Source of the DNA: Rhyzopertha dominica
Lineage: Eukaryota; Arthropoda; Insecta; Coleoptera; Bostrichidae
Direction of reading: 5' to 3'
Assembly: GCA_025024175.1 (NCBI GenBank)
Contig: QCXZ01000001.1
Span: 34,590,942-34,654,941 of the forward strand
DNA: 64,000 nt
Of this stretch, positions 24,786-37,600 are shown piece after piece. Each line of letters begins with the position of its first letter. The stretch's first letter is position 1. The position numbers and the translations under genes are program-made. The notes below the pieces were generated by a model, which was given only the letters and a program-made list of their open reading frames with translations, had not been told where the DNA came from and made no database searches.

Positions 24786-25710
24786 CAATCAGTTTTTCTG
24801 AAATATCTAAGTAATCTAGAAATATTCAAATTTGAAATTCCGGAAATCTTCTTAGCTATAGCTATTCGTTTTCTTACATTCACTGAGGTGTAGAGAGCTT
24901 AAGGATAGTTACTTTTTTCTTTTCAATAACTTTTCATCCCTTAGTGGTTTCACGGTTCTGAACTATTTTTTGACATCGTTTATTCTTCTTGCACAAAAAA
25001 AGTAACTTTTTTTGTATGTCGATAAGATTTAACCGTTTTCGAGATAAACGACATTTTACTGGAACATGCTTAAACAGAAATGGGATATTCAAATCACATC
25101 AGCAAGGCTGTGACAAATGAAACAAAGGATATTACTGTCACAATTAAGTAAAATTTATTTAGATTCCGGTTTACAGGCAATCATGTATAGTCTGTTTCCA
25201 CACGCTGAATATGCCGATATGGTATTTGTGTATGGTACGGCCCGAAAAACGCCTTCCATATTCTTTAGGAGCTGATGCACTCCTTTGGCGAAAACCATAT
25301 ATAAATACCATATTGGCATATTCGGCGTGTGTAAGGACACTAGGCATGATTGACTGAAAACTGGAAACTTAATAAATTTTAATATCCCATTCCTGTTTAA
25401 TCATGTTCAAATAAAATGTCGTTTGTTTCGAAAACGGTTAATCTTATTGACATACAAAAAGAGTAATTTTTTAGTGCAAGAAAAATGATAGATTTCAAAA
25501 GTTAGTTTAGAACCGTAAAACCACTAAGAGTTGAAAAGTTATTGAGAAGAAAAAGGTAACTACCCTTGAATTTTTTACCCCTCAGTGAATGTAAGAATTT
25601 GAAAATGTGTCTAAAATCAGGCCCTTCTATATAGCCAAGATGATTTCCGGAATTTCAAATTTGAATATTCCTAGATTACTTAGATATTTCAGAAAAAAGT
25701 GGTTGTTTAT
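24786..25710. mobile_element. Foldback element, about 925-bp palindrome
   Basis: The left arm 24786-25095 pairs with 25370-25710. Examples are CTGAAATATCTAAGTAATCT with AGATTACTTAGATATTTCAG at the outer ends, and AACCGTTTTCGAGATAAACG with CGTTTGTTTCGAAAACGGTT further in. The centre, 25150-25345, holds a second inverted pair (CACGCTGAATATGCC / GGCATATTCGGCGTGTG), so the element is nested. The sequence after it up to about 27,100 has no gene I can support. Confidence 0.75.
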
Positions 25711-27124
25711 TTACAACTTCTAAGGGTTGTATCTCTGAAACGGAGCGCTGTAGTGTATAAGTCGATACCAGTTTTTTTTTGTTCAGAATTGTGAATACTA
25801 CCATTTCACAAAATATTGTCACTTCCTCCTGTATCACCCTGTATATGTTTATAAAGGAATTGTTTAGGATAATAACCCACTACATTGATAAGCGTGTCCT
25901 TGGAGAAATTAGCAAAACAGTTAGTTATGATATTGTATGTGTAATTCCAACAACTTAGAATTTCTAATAACCTTTTAATTGAAATTTTACTTTGAAACTA
26001 GACTATCGTAGGATAGTCTTTGTAGTCTTTGAACAAAGAGTTATATCAATTTCCTACGTAGCTGCTGCCAAGCACTGGCCTAATTGCTACTAAATCTACT
26101 TGTTTACTATTCAATCGCTGTAAAATGGTCTAAACGTAAAAAAACAAAATTTGAGCAAAAAATTTCTTGTCTGTGTGTCAGTGTGTGGACGCGATAACTT
26201 TCGAAAGACTTAGCATATAACTAATTAGCGACCTATTGTTTTTGAGGCAAGTAGGGTATCGGGAAAGGGGTGAAATTGGGGAGTAACTACCCTTTTTGAA
26301 AATTTTTATTTTTTAATATTTTTTCGTTTTAGCATGTGATTAGTAGTATAATTGCGAGTATTATTCGCCCTTATAAATTTCCGGAGCAGTAAACTATTTA
26401 GAAGATATTAGCAAAAAAAGCGTTACTTAAAAAACGGTTTTTCGTATGTATCTCCGAAAATACTTATACATTCAAAAAATGAAAATACCGTCACATAGGA
26501 AATAAAATTTCTCACAGAAAGTGTTAAAAAATTTTTAATTTTCTTCAAAATTTTGACATTTTCGAAATATTTCTAAAAAACGTATTTTGGACCCTGTCCG
26601 TACGATTTAGTTTAAATTTTAGTATCGTATAGAAAATCAAATTTCTGATCGGAAAGGACTCTTGCAATTTATTGTTAAGTTAATAATTTTCGAGTTATTT
26701 GGGGAAAAAACGAATAATTAACGCCGAAGACTGGATGAGTTTGTATTAGACAAGATCGACTTGTTTTGACCATTATTAGATATAAACTGTTCATATTAGA
26801 AAGATTTTGCTGAATTCGTTCTCAAGCAGTGCTGATTTGAATTAATCTTTGATAACAAATGAAAGTATAAATAATTCATTACAAATGATTCGAAATTTTT
26901 TTGCAAAGTTGCGTATATAGGTCTGTAGTTTTGAATATATATCTACCAAAAAGATTGTCTCTGTTAAATAATATCAATCCCGCTTCCATACATATGGAAA
27001 GCTTGAGTGAGGTAGAATTAATTTGTAAATGTAAAACAATGGTGATATAAGGTAGGTAAAATTATAATTTGTATTGCCTCTAGTTCTACCATTTATTTTT
27101 TAAACCACCCCGTACAATATTGAT

Positions 27125-27240
27125 TTATCTTTTGCCGTGCCCCTTGTGCGAATGCTGCTGACATCCTGGCTGATGCAGGGCGGAGCTTGGAATTGATTGT
27201 GGAGAAGTGTCAACAGCGGACGTCGGTTCTCGGGCCCGCA
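27125..27240 (+). pseudogene. Short retroelement coding fragment
   Basis: A GC-richer island in AT-rich DNA reads as 38 open codons containing NAADILADAGRSLELIVEKC. The composition stands out from its surroundings and looks like a piece of a transposon protein that was inserted or survived. It ends near an undetermined base at 27,241. No family can be named from so little. Confidence 0.3.
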
Positions 27241-27540
27241 NATTTCACGCTACTTGAGCCCTAACAAATTCGTTAATAGCTGTCNCTGACATNGTTAAAG
27301 AAAAATTTATCGATACTTCCTTATCGTATTACTAAACTATTCTCTCACGACCACAGAATTTAGATTGGGGTTCACGTATTAGTATATACTTTTGTTTACC
27401 ATAATATGTACTACGTACTTTTAAAATACTATAGTAATTAAGGAGATAAGGGTATTTTCTACAACTTTAAAATATATTTTTGATATTAAGGATCATATTA
27501 TTAAGAAAGACGATTACATAAAAATTTCATAATTTTTTTT

Positions 27541-27582
27541 ATGATGTTTATCATTATCATTATCATTATCATTATCATTATC

Positions 27583-27616
<34 letters not shown>

Positions 27617-27655
27617 ATTATTATTATAATTATTATTATTATTATTATTAAAATC
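27541..27655. repeat. Compound microsatellite (ATTATC)n then (ATT)n
   Basis: Several tandem copies of ATTATC run into a long ATT tract with a few interruptions. The open frame found on the minus strand here (poly-isoleucine, then poly-Asp/Asn) is only the translation of the repeat. Confidence 0.95.
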
Positions 27656-28099
27656 AAAACGCCAGCGAAAGTGGATATGTCTATAATCAAGGATTTCATT
27701 AAAAACGACTACTTCAGTAGAAATGGCTTAAAGAACCCTGAGGTTTCCGTTGCAAATTTTCTGCACGTTCCTTGTGTAAATTAAACCAATTTTCCGTCTT
27801 TTCTCATCTAAAATATCTTTAATTTCATTGAATAGGTTTAAGACTAAGCTTTAGATTGTTAACAATCCTGGCAACAGCAGAATGTTGAAGCAAGTGTCGT
27901 CAGTAGCTGCAAAGAATGTCTAGATACAGTAAGAACCATTATTAGAAATGCTAACATTAACAAAAGTACTCTTGCACTGCGTTGAAAAGCAGCAACGCCC
28001 TGGAACAACGTACATAATTTAGCGTCAAATCAAGTAACAAAATATTTTCACAATCAGGGTTGTTACAAATATTGCAAATAAAATCATCATTCGTTTAAT

Positions 28100-28320
28100 T
28101 TATACATGTCGCAGGCATATTGTAAAAGCAGGCGTTTCATGAAACGCCTAGACTTTTTGAAAATGACTGAGCTAAATGTAAAATGCAGCATGATTTTACA
28201 TACATTTAGGCGTTTTACAAAAAGCGTATCCGATTTTCAGCGTATTTTAAAACAATACCACTCTCAAGCACTGTTTTACAATGAGCCGATCTTAATCAGG
28301 CGTTTTATATAAAGAGCGCA
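28100..28320 (+). repeat. Repeat with AGGCGTTTTA-type motifs, inverted copy at 29700-29945
   Basis: This segment matches the reverse complement of 29700-29945 over about 200 bp, with shared blocks GAAAATGACTG-GCTAAATGTAAAATG and TATTTTAAAACAAT-CCACTCTC. Inside each copy the words AGGCGTTTTA-AAAACGCCT form small palindromes. The pair brackets a LINE relic. It is probably one transposon family present twice. Confidence 0.6.
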
Positions 28321-28624
28321 AACATATTTCTGACAATTTATCGAAAATTTATCTGTTGACGTATTTATTTAAAGACACAAAAGTACATTATGTGAATGCA
28401 AAGCAGGAAATATACGTTTCCAAAAAATGTCGTCATTCTGATAATGAAAAATTTGGGCATCTGTTTAGGTACGTACCTATATTTAAACACAGTAAAAATA
28501 CATAGGTACTTTTATATAAAAGGAGAAAATATTTTAACAAATGTAAAATGTTATTCTCACAAACGCGATCAAAAATTTAGGAATCCGTTTACTTAAGTTT
28601 ATATTAAAACATACAATAAAATGT

Positions 28625-29400
28625 GTACAACACAATAATAATAATAATAATAATAATAATAATCTTTATTCATGTTCATAACCATATAGATTTTACAAAC
28701 GTTAAAATAATTGTTTTATAATAATTGTTTTAATAATATTAAAATAATAGGTTTGGACATCCAAGAACATACTAAAAGACATTGCATGTACTTACAGTTT
28801 GTAATAAAATCATCAGTGTTATAAAAGGCTTTAGATATTAAATAAGTCTTAAGACGACTTTTAAATTGTTTTATATCTAAATATTTAATATTATCCGGCA
28901 GAGCGTTATAGAATTTGATACCAAGATATTCACTACTCATTGATTTTGACAATCTGATTTTTTTTGACAAAGGTTGTCATTGTTTCGCATATCATGGGAG
29001 TAAATACTATATTGTATTGCCATTTTTAATGTACATATCATAGTGATAGATTTATTAGAATTTAAGCTAAGTTTGTTTGCAGCAAACCATCTAAATGCCA
29101 TCAACCGAGCATAATCATTATTCTGCAAAGTTTCCGTCAAGGATCTGTTTGTACTAAATAAAGTTGTGTCATCCGCAAACTGAATACACTTGTTTCCTAT
29201 AAAGGATAGGGAGTCGTTAATATAAATTAAAAATAGTAACGGTCCAAGGATCGATCCTTGTGGAACCCCATGTTCTAAAAGTAAGCTCTTTGATAGTTTA
29301 GAATTCATTTTGACTTCCTGCGTTCTGTTTGTTAAGAAAGAAGTTAACATTTTTCAACTTTTTGGGTGAAGATTATAAGTGTACAGTTTTCTCAATAAGA
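28625..29400 (-). pseudogene. LINE reverse transcriptase relic (CR1/jockey-like), minus strand
   Basis: The minus-strand frame 29350-28937 carries reverse transcriptase blocks in the right order: HGVPQGSILGPLLFLIYIND, then CIQFADDTTLF with the catalytic FADD (usually YADD or FADD), then WFAANKLSLNSNKS. After a frame change it ends with YLGIKFYNALPDNIKYL and FKSRLKTYLISKAFY, typical of the extreme C-terminus. The 3' end is an AATAAAG followed by (ATT)n at 28,636-28,670, so the 3' terminus is intact and the copy is 5'-truncated at about 29,400. Confidence 0.8.
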
Positions 29401-29589
29401 TATCGTTTGATACACGGTCGATGGTTCTAGAAAGGAGCACACCACATATTCACTATTCTCAAATGTTGAGTTTAATAATATAATATATACTATAATAATA
29501 TAAAAATATCTATGTCTCAAAAATATGCAATTCGTAAGGATGGGAACTTCTTCAAGATTTAATACTTGACCGTCAACATTTTCTAGGAT

Positions 29590-29945
29590 AGATAGAGTGA
29601 CAGTTGAAGTGTTACGTCGTCAATTCTCTGGTGGAATGTCGTTTGTGTCTATAGCATTATGTGGTGTGCCAATTACTTTTTCTAAATCTTCTTCTGTAAT
29701 TATATCTTTAATAGGATCTTTCAACAACAGAGAGTGGCATTGTTTTAAAATATGCCAAAACACACATACGCGTTTTGTAAAACGCCTAGGCGTATGGGAA
29801 AACGCTAAATGTATCAGGCGCAACGTCAAATCATGCAGCTTATTGCTTCATTTTACATTTAGCCCAGTCATTTTCGAAGAGCCTAGGCATTTTATAAAAC
29901 GCCTACTTTTGCAATCTGCCTACGACATACAGAACTCTTATCGCG
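29590..29945 (-). repeat. Transposon-like fragment, inverted partner of 28100-28320
   Basis: Minus-strand sequence 29945-29700 repeats 28100-28320. The minus frame continues leftwards as a fairly conserved-looking acidic peptide (IITEEDLEKVIGTP and NDIPPEN, then near 29,560 a DGQVLNLEEVP stretch after a frame change). That looks like the N-terminal part of a transposase, possibly piggyBac-like, but this is a guess from composition only. Confidence 0.4.
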
Positions 29946-30269
29946 TCCGCTAATTTCTACATAGTGCGTAAAAAATGTGAAACCATCAAACCGTTTGGAG
30001 GAGTAAAACGCGAGGATTTGTTTGAATTACAATCTGTCCGTTCAAAATGAAGCAGAGAAAGACATAATTAATTAATTCCATAAAAGTATAGCCATTGAAA
30101 AAGCTTGAAACTTGCGGTGTTCCTCTTTCTTTCCATAAATATGGGAGACATTTTCACCACTTTCAAGAACCGGACACCAGTGCAGGAAGAAGCAGTTGAG
30201 TATATTAGTGAAAATTTTTTATCGTCAAAGACTGTGTTGCTTCATTTGTTTCTCCCCTGTACATTATTT

Positions 30270-31000
30270 TTAACTTAATTCTTAGAACTTCCATCATTCC
30301 TGACATTTGGAAAACGACTTCAATTTGCTCCATCTTCAAAAAAGGAGATTGATCAGAAGTAAGCAATTATCGTCTAGTAACACTACTGTGCTGTTTTGCA
30401 AAGGTCTTTGAGGCCATCCTTCACAAACATTTATTTTCTCCGATCAATCAGTTAATTTCTTTGCATCAGCGCAAATCTCGTTTGTTTCCTCAGTTCACAG
30501 CTGAGGCTTTGGACTGCTGCTCACAGATCGATGTAATTTACACTGACTTTCGCAAAGCATTTGACACTGTCGATCACAAAATTCTCTTAGGTAAGCTCAA
30601 AACATTTGCATTCTCTCCCGCTTCTCTTCTATTAGTTTCATCCTATCTAAATAACAGACACCAGTTCGTCCGCTATCGTAACTTTAAATCTACTTCATTT
30701 GTTGTGACTTCCGGGGTCCCTTAGGTTCTCTTTTTATATTTTTTATCAATGACATTGTTGATGTTTTGGAGTGTCTAAAGTTCCTTTATGCCGATGATCT
30801 TAAAATTTTCTGCAATGTTGCTGCAACATCTAACTGGCCTTGTAGCAGGATTTAAATGCTTTATCTCAACGGTGCTCGTCAAACAAACTCTCTTTTAACA
30901 TTAACAAATGTGTTTGTATCTGTAATTCTCGCAGCCTCTTTCCCATATATCATCACTATAGAGTCGATAATGTCAAATAACGTCAAATCGTTACAATTGT
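30270..31000 (+). pseudogene. LINE reverse transcriptase relic (jockey/R1-like), plus strand
   Basis: The plus strand translates, with three breaks, into consecutive reverse transcriptase blocks: PDIWKTTSICSIFKKGD near 30,300, ISLHQRKSR near 30,460, then IYTDFRKAFDTVDHKIL with the first catalytic aspartate at 30,535-30,585. After that come VTSGVP (stop right after), SLFIFFINDI, and LKFLYADDLKIF with the catalytic YADD at 30,775-30,810. Each piece is well conserved, so the copy is not very old. Ends were not found. Confidence 0.8.
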
Positions 31001-31948
31001 ATTACTGTCTAATACGATCAAAATGGGAGCCCTGTCTACAGGGTTCATAGTGACTTGATTGAAACTGCGCTTTCTGAAATTTTTAGCTTTTATCATGGAC
31101 TGATTTTTATCCTGATAGAGGATTGGACCAATCTGTCCTCCTTGCCAGACTTAACTTGGTTTCCCTTCAAACCCGTCGAACCAAAAAAAGCAAATCATTT
31201 TCAGTACACAAAAGAAAATCCCGGAAAAAATTTTATAAGCAGGGTTTTCTACAAGGTGGAGAATTTAAAGTGTGGGTTATTACAAAAAAGAAAAAAGGAC
31301 ATGATGCCGTATTTCCTGTTTTAGAGAGATTGCACAACTCCTATCTCCTATTCCTATTAAGAAAAAAATTGGATGACATTAAAGGTTTATTCGGATACAT
31401 ACTTCCCAACAACAAACAACGTTTACCTTTTTACTTTTATTGCTAAGGAATAATGTTTTTTTTTCAAAATATAAAATAATATTATTTGCCAAAATCAGTG
31501 TTATGTTGTAATAAAAAAAACTATTTTTTTTCAAACGTTATTAAAGTGGCAATTTTCTACAGCTAGCATAGGAGCCAAAGTGTCAAATTATATCTTAGCA
31601 ACAATGACACTCACTTTTGCTGCATATACGCAGCAAAAATCATTTGCAGCCACGGCGGCAAATATTAAGGAAACTTGATTAAATTATTTACAACTTCTGA
31701 AGCGGCCTCAGCCACTTCAGGGGGCGTACATTCGATGTCTGACATGGCGAAAACTCAAAATGATTAGTTCCAATGGGAAATATTTTTAGAATATTCGGTA
31801 AAACTTACAAAATGCAGCCAGGTTTTGTGACACATCAAATTATTTTTCTGGTTGTTTACATTTCGTCACTAGAGAAACCTTTCCCAGAGCAAACTAAAAT
31901 AATCACTGAAGCACGATACGCAAATTTAAAATTACTCAAATTAAAATT

Positions 31949-32035
31949 AAAGTGACTTTATGTAGCGCGGCTGGACCTATCTGCCTCGCAAGCTCGGCAG
32001 TTAAACTCCAGCCTTGCTACATAAAAGTTCACTTT
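31949..32035. repeat. 87-bp hairpin with an inner palindrome
   Basis: The outer arms AAAGTGACTTTATGTAGCG-GGCTGGA and TCCAGCC-TGCTACATAAAAGTTCACTTT pair over about 25 bp, and inside them CTGCC-CGGCAG forms a second short stem. It is the size of a tiny MITE or of a structured RNA precursor. There is no promoter evidence for the latter. Confidence 0.6.
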
Positions 32036-32523
32036 ATCTCCTCATAACATAATATACTATTTTATTTCTAATTTTATTTTTTCTTCTTTTTATGTTTGGA
32101 ATGGACCTTTTCAACTGCTGAACTACGTATCTTCAAGCTTTATATGTTTTTATTACCTTATTAATTATTAATTTTGTATTATCGGAAGAATAAAAACGTC
32201 CTAAGTATCTTTTTCTTTTATGTTGGGGCCTAATTAGCAATTTTGGAAGCTATCTGCTGAAAGATACGTTTGATAGAGGCACGGCCTATCTAAATTACTT
32301 TAAAAATCAAAGACCTAAATAACATTTTTTTAATTCTTTCGGAATATTACTAAATCAACAAATATTTACAATAATAAGTCTTCTTTTGTATACCCTACCA
32401 AATTTGAATTCATTCTAAAAATAAATGTTTGTTATTGTAGCATAAAAAGTGGATTATCTCAAAACCCAGTTTTTACTGATAAGCCCTTATTCGACCAAGC
32501 CACAGAGGATATCGTCGGGTTAT

Positions 32524-32655
<132 letters not shown>

Positions 32656-34350
32656 ATGATATAGTTTATTTCTTTTTGTACATTTTTCGTATTACATATG
32701 CGTGTAGATATGATGCGACAACCTTAATATTAAACATTAGATCTAATTAAGAACTAAGTAAACAGTATGTGTGCCCGCAAAAGCATAGCTTGTATGGGAG
32801 TTTTTAAGGCTAATGTTCTAAATTTTAGTGCTTATTCTACTTGTACTTTAATTTTGACAACGTCAGGTACTCTAATTACCCATAATATGTTGTTGCAAAA
32901 TATTTCTAGGATTGCCATCTATCCAGTTTTTAATACTTTTCTTAAATTGTTTTAGTGTTTTACTCTCCTTTGTGTTTTTGCCTTGCAAGTTACAAATTTT
33001 TGCTATAATATAATTTCATATATTTTTGTCCTGCTGTTTTATTTTCACTTTATTTTTTCCGAGTTTCATGATTATAATTAATTTTTTTGTTGGTATTTAT
33101 ACTTATGTAGAGGAAAACAAGTAAGTTATATACATATAGTTGTGTTACATCAAATATCTTAGTTTCTTGGTATAGTAGATCTGACGGATAGAACATCTTT
33201 CTTGTATATAATAATCATTAGAATTCACTTTTGTAGTATTTCGAGTAAAGTCATAACAGTTCTTCCTACTGTTCCCCCTGTTATAATTCCGTGTTCTACA
33301 TAGACTGCATCTTTGAGCAATATTTGTAATATGAATAGTCCAACGTAAATGTTTGTCGATGTAAACTCCAAGATTTGAGAATTATATATATTTTGTTCTT
33401 TTTTTGGAGATTTAGCGGTAGTCATTGGTTGTTAAATAAATTTTCATATCACTCTCTACTAGTGTTTTTAAGTCTTGCAGTGTTTTGCCTTTATACGAGT
33501 ATAAGTTGGCTGTGTCATCTGCATATGCAATTATTTCACTAATTGTTCTTATTCTGAAAATATCGTTAATGTAAGTATATCATGAAAAGCATATATGGGG
33601 CCCAAGACCTTATGTACCTTGTGTTATACCATCTTTACTTATGCGTTCTCCTATTTTTATAATTTCAGCGATTGGCCTCTTATGCCAATATTGTGCAAGG
33701 TGTCCAGTGGTTTTACTGTGGCTGTGTTGAATTGCTTTTGCTAAATCTAAAAATATACAAAGCGGTCTTTCATTGTTGTCTAACACTCTCGGAACTTCTC
33801 TTACGAGTTGTATAACTGCACCCTGAGTTGAAATGTTCTGCTTAAATCCAAACTGTGATTCTTATTTAGTTAATTATTATTATGGTCTGCAGATTATTGT
33901 GCACCAGTTTTAAATATCATTGTAATAAGAGATCTTTTAAAGATGTTTGGAAATTCACTTGTGCTGAGCATGTTATCTATAATTATAATTAATGGAGGCG
34001 TTATCTCATTAGAATTTGACTTTAGGGTTTATGTATTTAATTTATCGGGACCTGGAGGTGCTTTACTTTTTAAGGTTTTGATCGTTGTTAATACTTCTTT
34101 CTCCTCAGTGGGAATTAAATATATTGTGTTTGATATGTTTATGTCATTCTGATAGACAACATTATTTGATGACTTTATTTTTCTGTTTTCTCTTGTGCAC
34201 TGAGTAGAAAAAGAACTTACGTAGTGCCTGCAAATGATGGTTAAAGCATCCGAAAAGCCGTCAAATACAGGCGTCCTTGCGTAAACCATAAAGCATTCGA
34301 ATATAGTGTTCCCATAAGGGTGCATTTTTCGTGCCACCAATGGCAATGAA
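32656..34350 (-). pseudogene. Heavily decayed LINE, minus strand
   Basis: The minus strand begins on the right with EVLTTIKTLKSKAPPGPDKLNT (34,100-34,030), a block that precedes the reverse transcriptase palm in many LINEs. It continues leftwards in pieces that keep an 'ADDTANLYSY' stretch (near 33,505-33,535) and a polyadenylation-like AATAAA near 32,675, followed by the AAT tail. Frames change often and no piece exceeds about 70 codons. This is the oldest-looking LINE of the window. Confidence 0.6.
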
Positions 34351-34554
34351 AGCTACCCCTATTTAATCAACACAACGGATCCTATTGGCTACTAAAGATG
34401 AGCTTCAACTAATCGATAGCTGCTAGAAAGGTCTCTATGCCAAAGGTGCTTTGTGATGAAAATTGAATTCACCATGTAATGCTAGGGGTGGTAACATCCA
34501 ACGATCAAGTTAAATTAAGTGGAAAACTGTATCATAAGATGTAAACTGCTGGGG

Positions 34555-34562
34555 TATATAAA
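34555..34562 (+). promoter_or_regulatory. TATA box of the bHLH gene
   Basis: TATATAAA in a GC-flanked setting (CTGGGG upstream). A plausible start of transcription is 30-40 bases downstream around TCTTATCAAGT (34,589-34,599), and the first ATG of the bHLH gene is at 34672. The arrangement fits an insect TATA-initiator promoter with an 80-base leader. Confidence 0.55.
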
Positions 34563-34671
34563 CAGACTTCCACGGGAATTTGTTATAGTCTTATCAAGTA
34601 CGATAACAATCTAATAGTTTTCTTCGTGCGATGTAATTTAGTGTGTGGTCAAATTATACATATGTTTTGCA

Positions 34672-37600
34672 ATGAGTTCTAATCGGTCACAGGTACCGGA
34701 TTCTTCATCCTCACCACCAGCTAGGTATGTTGTACGTAACATTACGTTAAGTATGGTTAATATTGTATAATGTTATGCTGAAAAAAGGTTTCATTGTCGT
34801 ATTGGTAATGATCATTATTAAAATGTAACTGCATTTTTTATACAGAATATATGAAGCATTCATATATTCATTACAGTTTTCTATTTCATAATTTTTGACA
34901 TTTTTGCTTCAAGACCATTATTTATTTTCTTGAATATATTGATGAAATGTAGTTACGTTTTTAGTTTATTATAATAGCATGCAAAATTGTATAGGTATTA
35001 TAATAGGTAACGGTCAATTTTATTTCAAAACATTTAGTGAGTGCCGTAGTAGTTCTTAAAAAGGTTTTGAACTATACAATATAGAGACCGAATAAACACA
35101 ATGCATATATTATACTGTACAGTATACGTTCATATAAGGTGGTCATGTAGCAAGCCTGTTGCGGAAAACAATTGGTTGATGATAACCAAGAATACGACAA
35201 TTCTTTAAAAATATTAGGATTCAGTAGCGCTGGAAAAATGGCGCTTGTGATATAGCCTAACAAAGATACAATATTTAACTTAAAATCCATGTTCATTGTC
35301 TAGATATTTTGTTTTACATGCTTTGTTATAACACGTTCTAGCACGAGTCTGCCATGCCATAGCCGAATTCAACGTGATGCTCTTGTTAAATTATAATAAA
35401 ATTTGTATTAAATGTCCAAGTCGGCTTTTTAAGAAAGATACCTGTACCTGCGTATATACACAATTATACGCAAATCCTGTAAGTTCCCTACCATGTTTAA
35501 TATAACTTTCTTCTACATATAAAAATATTAATGCGATATAAAGTCTAAATCGTGTTACATCCTATGAATACTAAATGATATAATAGTTAAAATATTTGCA
35601 AACTAAATTATCTGCCATTACTTGTGACGTCATGTACTGTTGCCGGCCGCCATTGTTGTTTTGGTTTGTGTTCTAGCTAAGCATTTTTTATACCCACCGT
35701 GGTTGGACCCGTGGGGTAGGTGACGTCAGAGCCTTTTTTGAGGGCATGGCTAATTCATGTTTTGAGCTTACTTGAGGACATTTAAATTTTTTTTACCCAT
35801 ATATGCCAAAATCTTATGCTCTTTCGACCCAACACGTTTCTTAAAATTGCGCTATTTTTCCATTTTGAATAATAATTTAAATAATTTTGGCATATACCTA
35901 ATAGATATGTTGACAGTTATATTCTTCCAAATCGAAGGCTAACCCAGAAAAGTGTAGTGCTACCTATTAAATTAATGCTGTAAATACTTAAAATTAATAT
36001 AAGGCAGGGTTTAAGGTGTGCCAATGGTAACTAGAATGATATTATTGGTTGTCAGCCTATAAAATTGTCTGCAATCCTGTCAATAAGCAATAATCAATAA
36101 GTGTGTAGCGAGGCTGCTTCTGCATCCTGAAGCTGCGGGTTCGAGTTCCGCCCAGGGCACACCTCTATACTCATTTACTGCTGAACGGGATAGCCTTTGT
36201 GGTTGCCAGGTATAGGTTAAACGGTAAGAAATGGAAGCAAAGTAATGTCAGGATCTTTCTTTTTTCAAGACATAGTTTAGCTGGCGTAAACAGATTCATT
36301 TTCGATATACAGGGTGCTTTACAAATGCTATCGATTACTATTGAAAACTCGTATCTCAGTTACTATAATTTCTTAAATATTTTTTTCCGCAGCATGAATG
36401 GTATAGTTACCTATATGGTATACAGAATGTTTCACGAATGATAATGACCCTGACGAAATTAAAAATGCAACCCAAAATACATTCTCATAGCCAATGTGGT
36501 AATTTTACATGGTATTGTTTAAAAAATAAATTGGGAATCCATGACGGCTATGCGCTATGGTTCCTGTCACTGTATTTATTAAAAGTCAAAATGTATTCAA
36601 ATGATGAAAAAACAGATATCATTTTGATTTATGGTGAATGCAAGAAAAATGCTTCCGCTGCTGCGCGTTTATACAGACAACGTTTTCCAAATAGAAGATC
36701 TCCTTCCGATACAATTTTCAAGAGACTTGAATTAACTTTAAGGACAAACTGGCCACCACTCAAAAAGTGAAGAGAAAGAACAGCAACAGGCCCTGACAAT
36801 GAAATTAGAGTATTGGAAATGATTGACGAAAATCCTCATATTAGTCAAAGGGTAGTCTCAAGAGCAACCGGTATTAGTCTGTCTTCAGTACACCGAATAA
36901 TTACAGGCAACCAATTTCATCCATACCACTTGCAATTGGTTCAGGCCTTAAAGAAGACAGATTATCCTAAAAGACTGACTTTTTGTAACATTTTTCGGGA
37001 ACACCAAAATTTGAATGTGAAATTTTATGACAACATTTCTTCTCAGATGAAGCAAGATTTTCTAATAATGGTGGAGTTAACAAACATAACATGAATTATT
37101 ATACTTATCTAAATTTTTTAAGAAACGTTTTACCGGTACTTCTCAAAAATGTAAATATACAAATAAGACAAAATCTATGGTTCCAACAAGACGGGGAACC
37201 TGCGCATTATCATAGAATAGTGCGAAATCATCTTGATTTGGTTTTGCCTAACCGATGGATAGGAAGAGGTTCAATTAATCCTTGGCCACCGAAAAGCCGG
37301 GACCTTACTCCTTTGGATTTTTTTCTGTGGGGAATGGTAAAAGAGCAAGTATACCAAACACCAATTGAATGTGTAGAATATTTAGAAAATAAAATACGTG
37401 AACAATGTAGATCCATCACTCCAGAAATGTTAATGCATGTTAAAAGATCGTTTTGGGCACGAATTCAAGCTTCTAAAAACAGCGGAGGGCGACATTTTGA
37501 GCATTTATTACATTATTGTTATTGAATATACATTTTTCAAAAATAAAATTTGTTTTACAATACCGAATTTACTTAATGCAAATGATTGAAGCTTATGTCA

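Noticed and set aside
36107..36165. Functional tRNA gene
   Set aside because: Only the B box is good. The acceptor stem and anticodon arm do not form.
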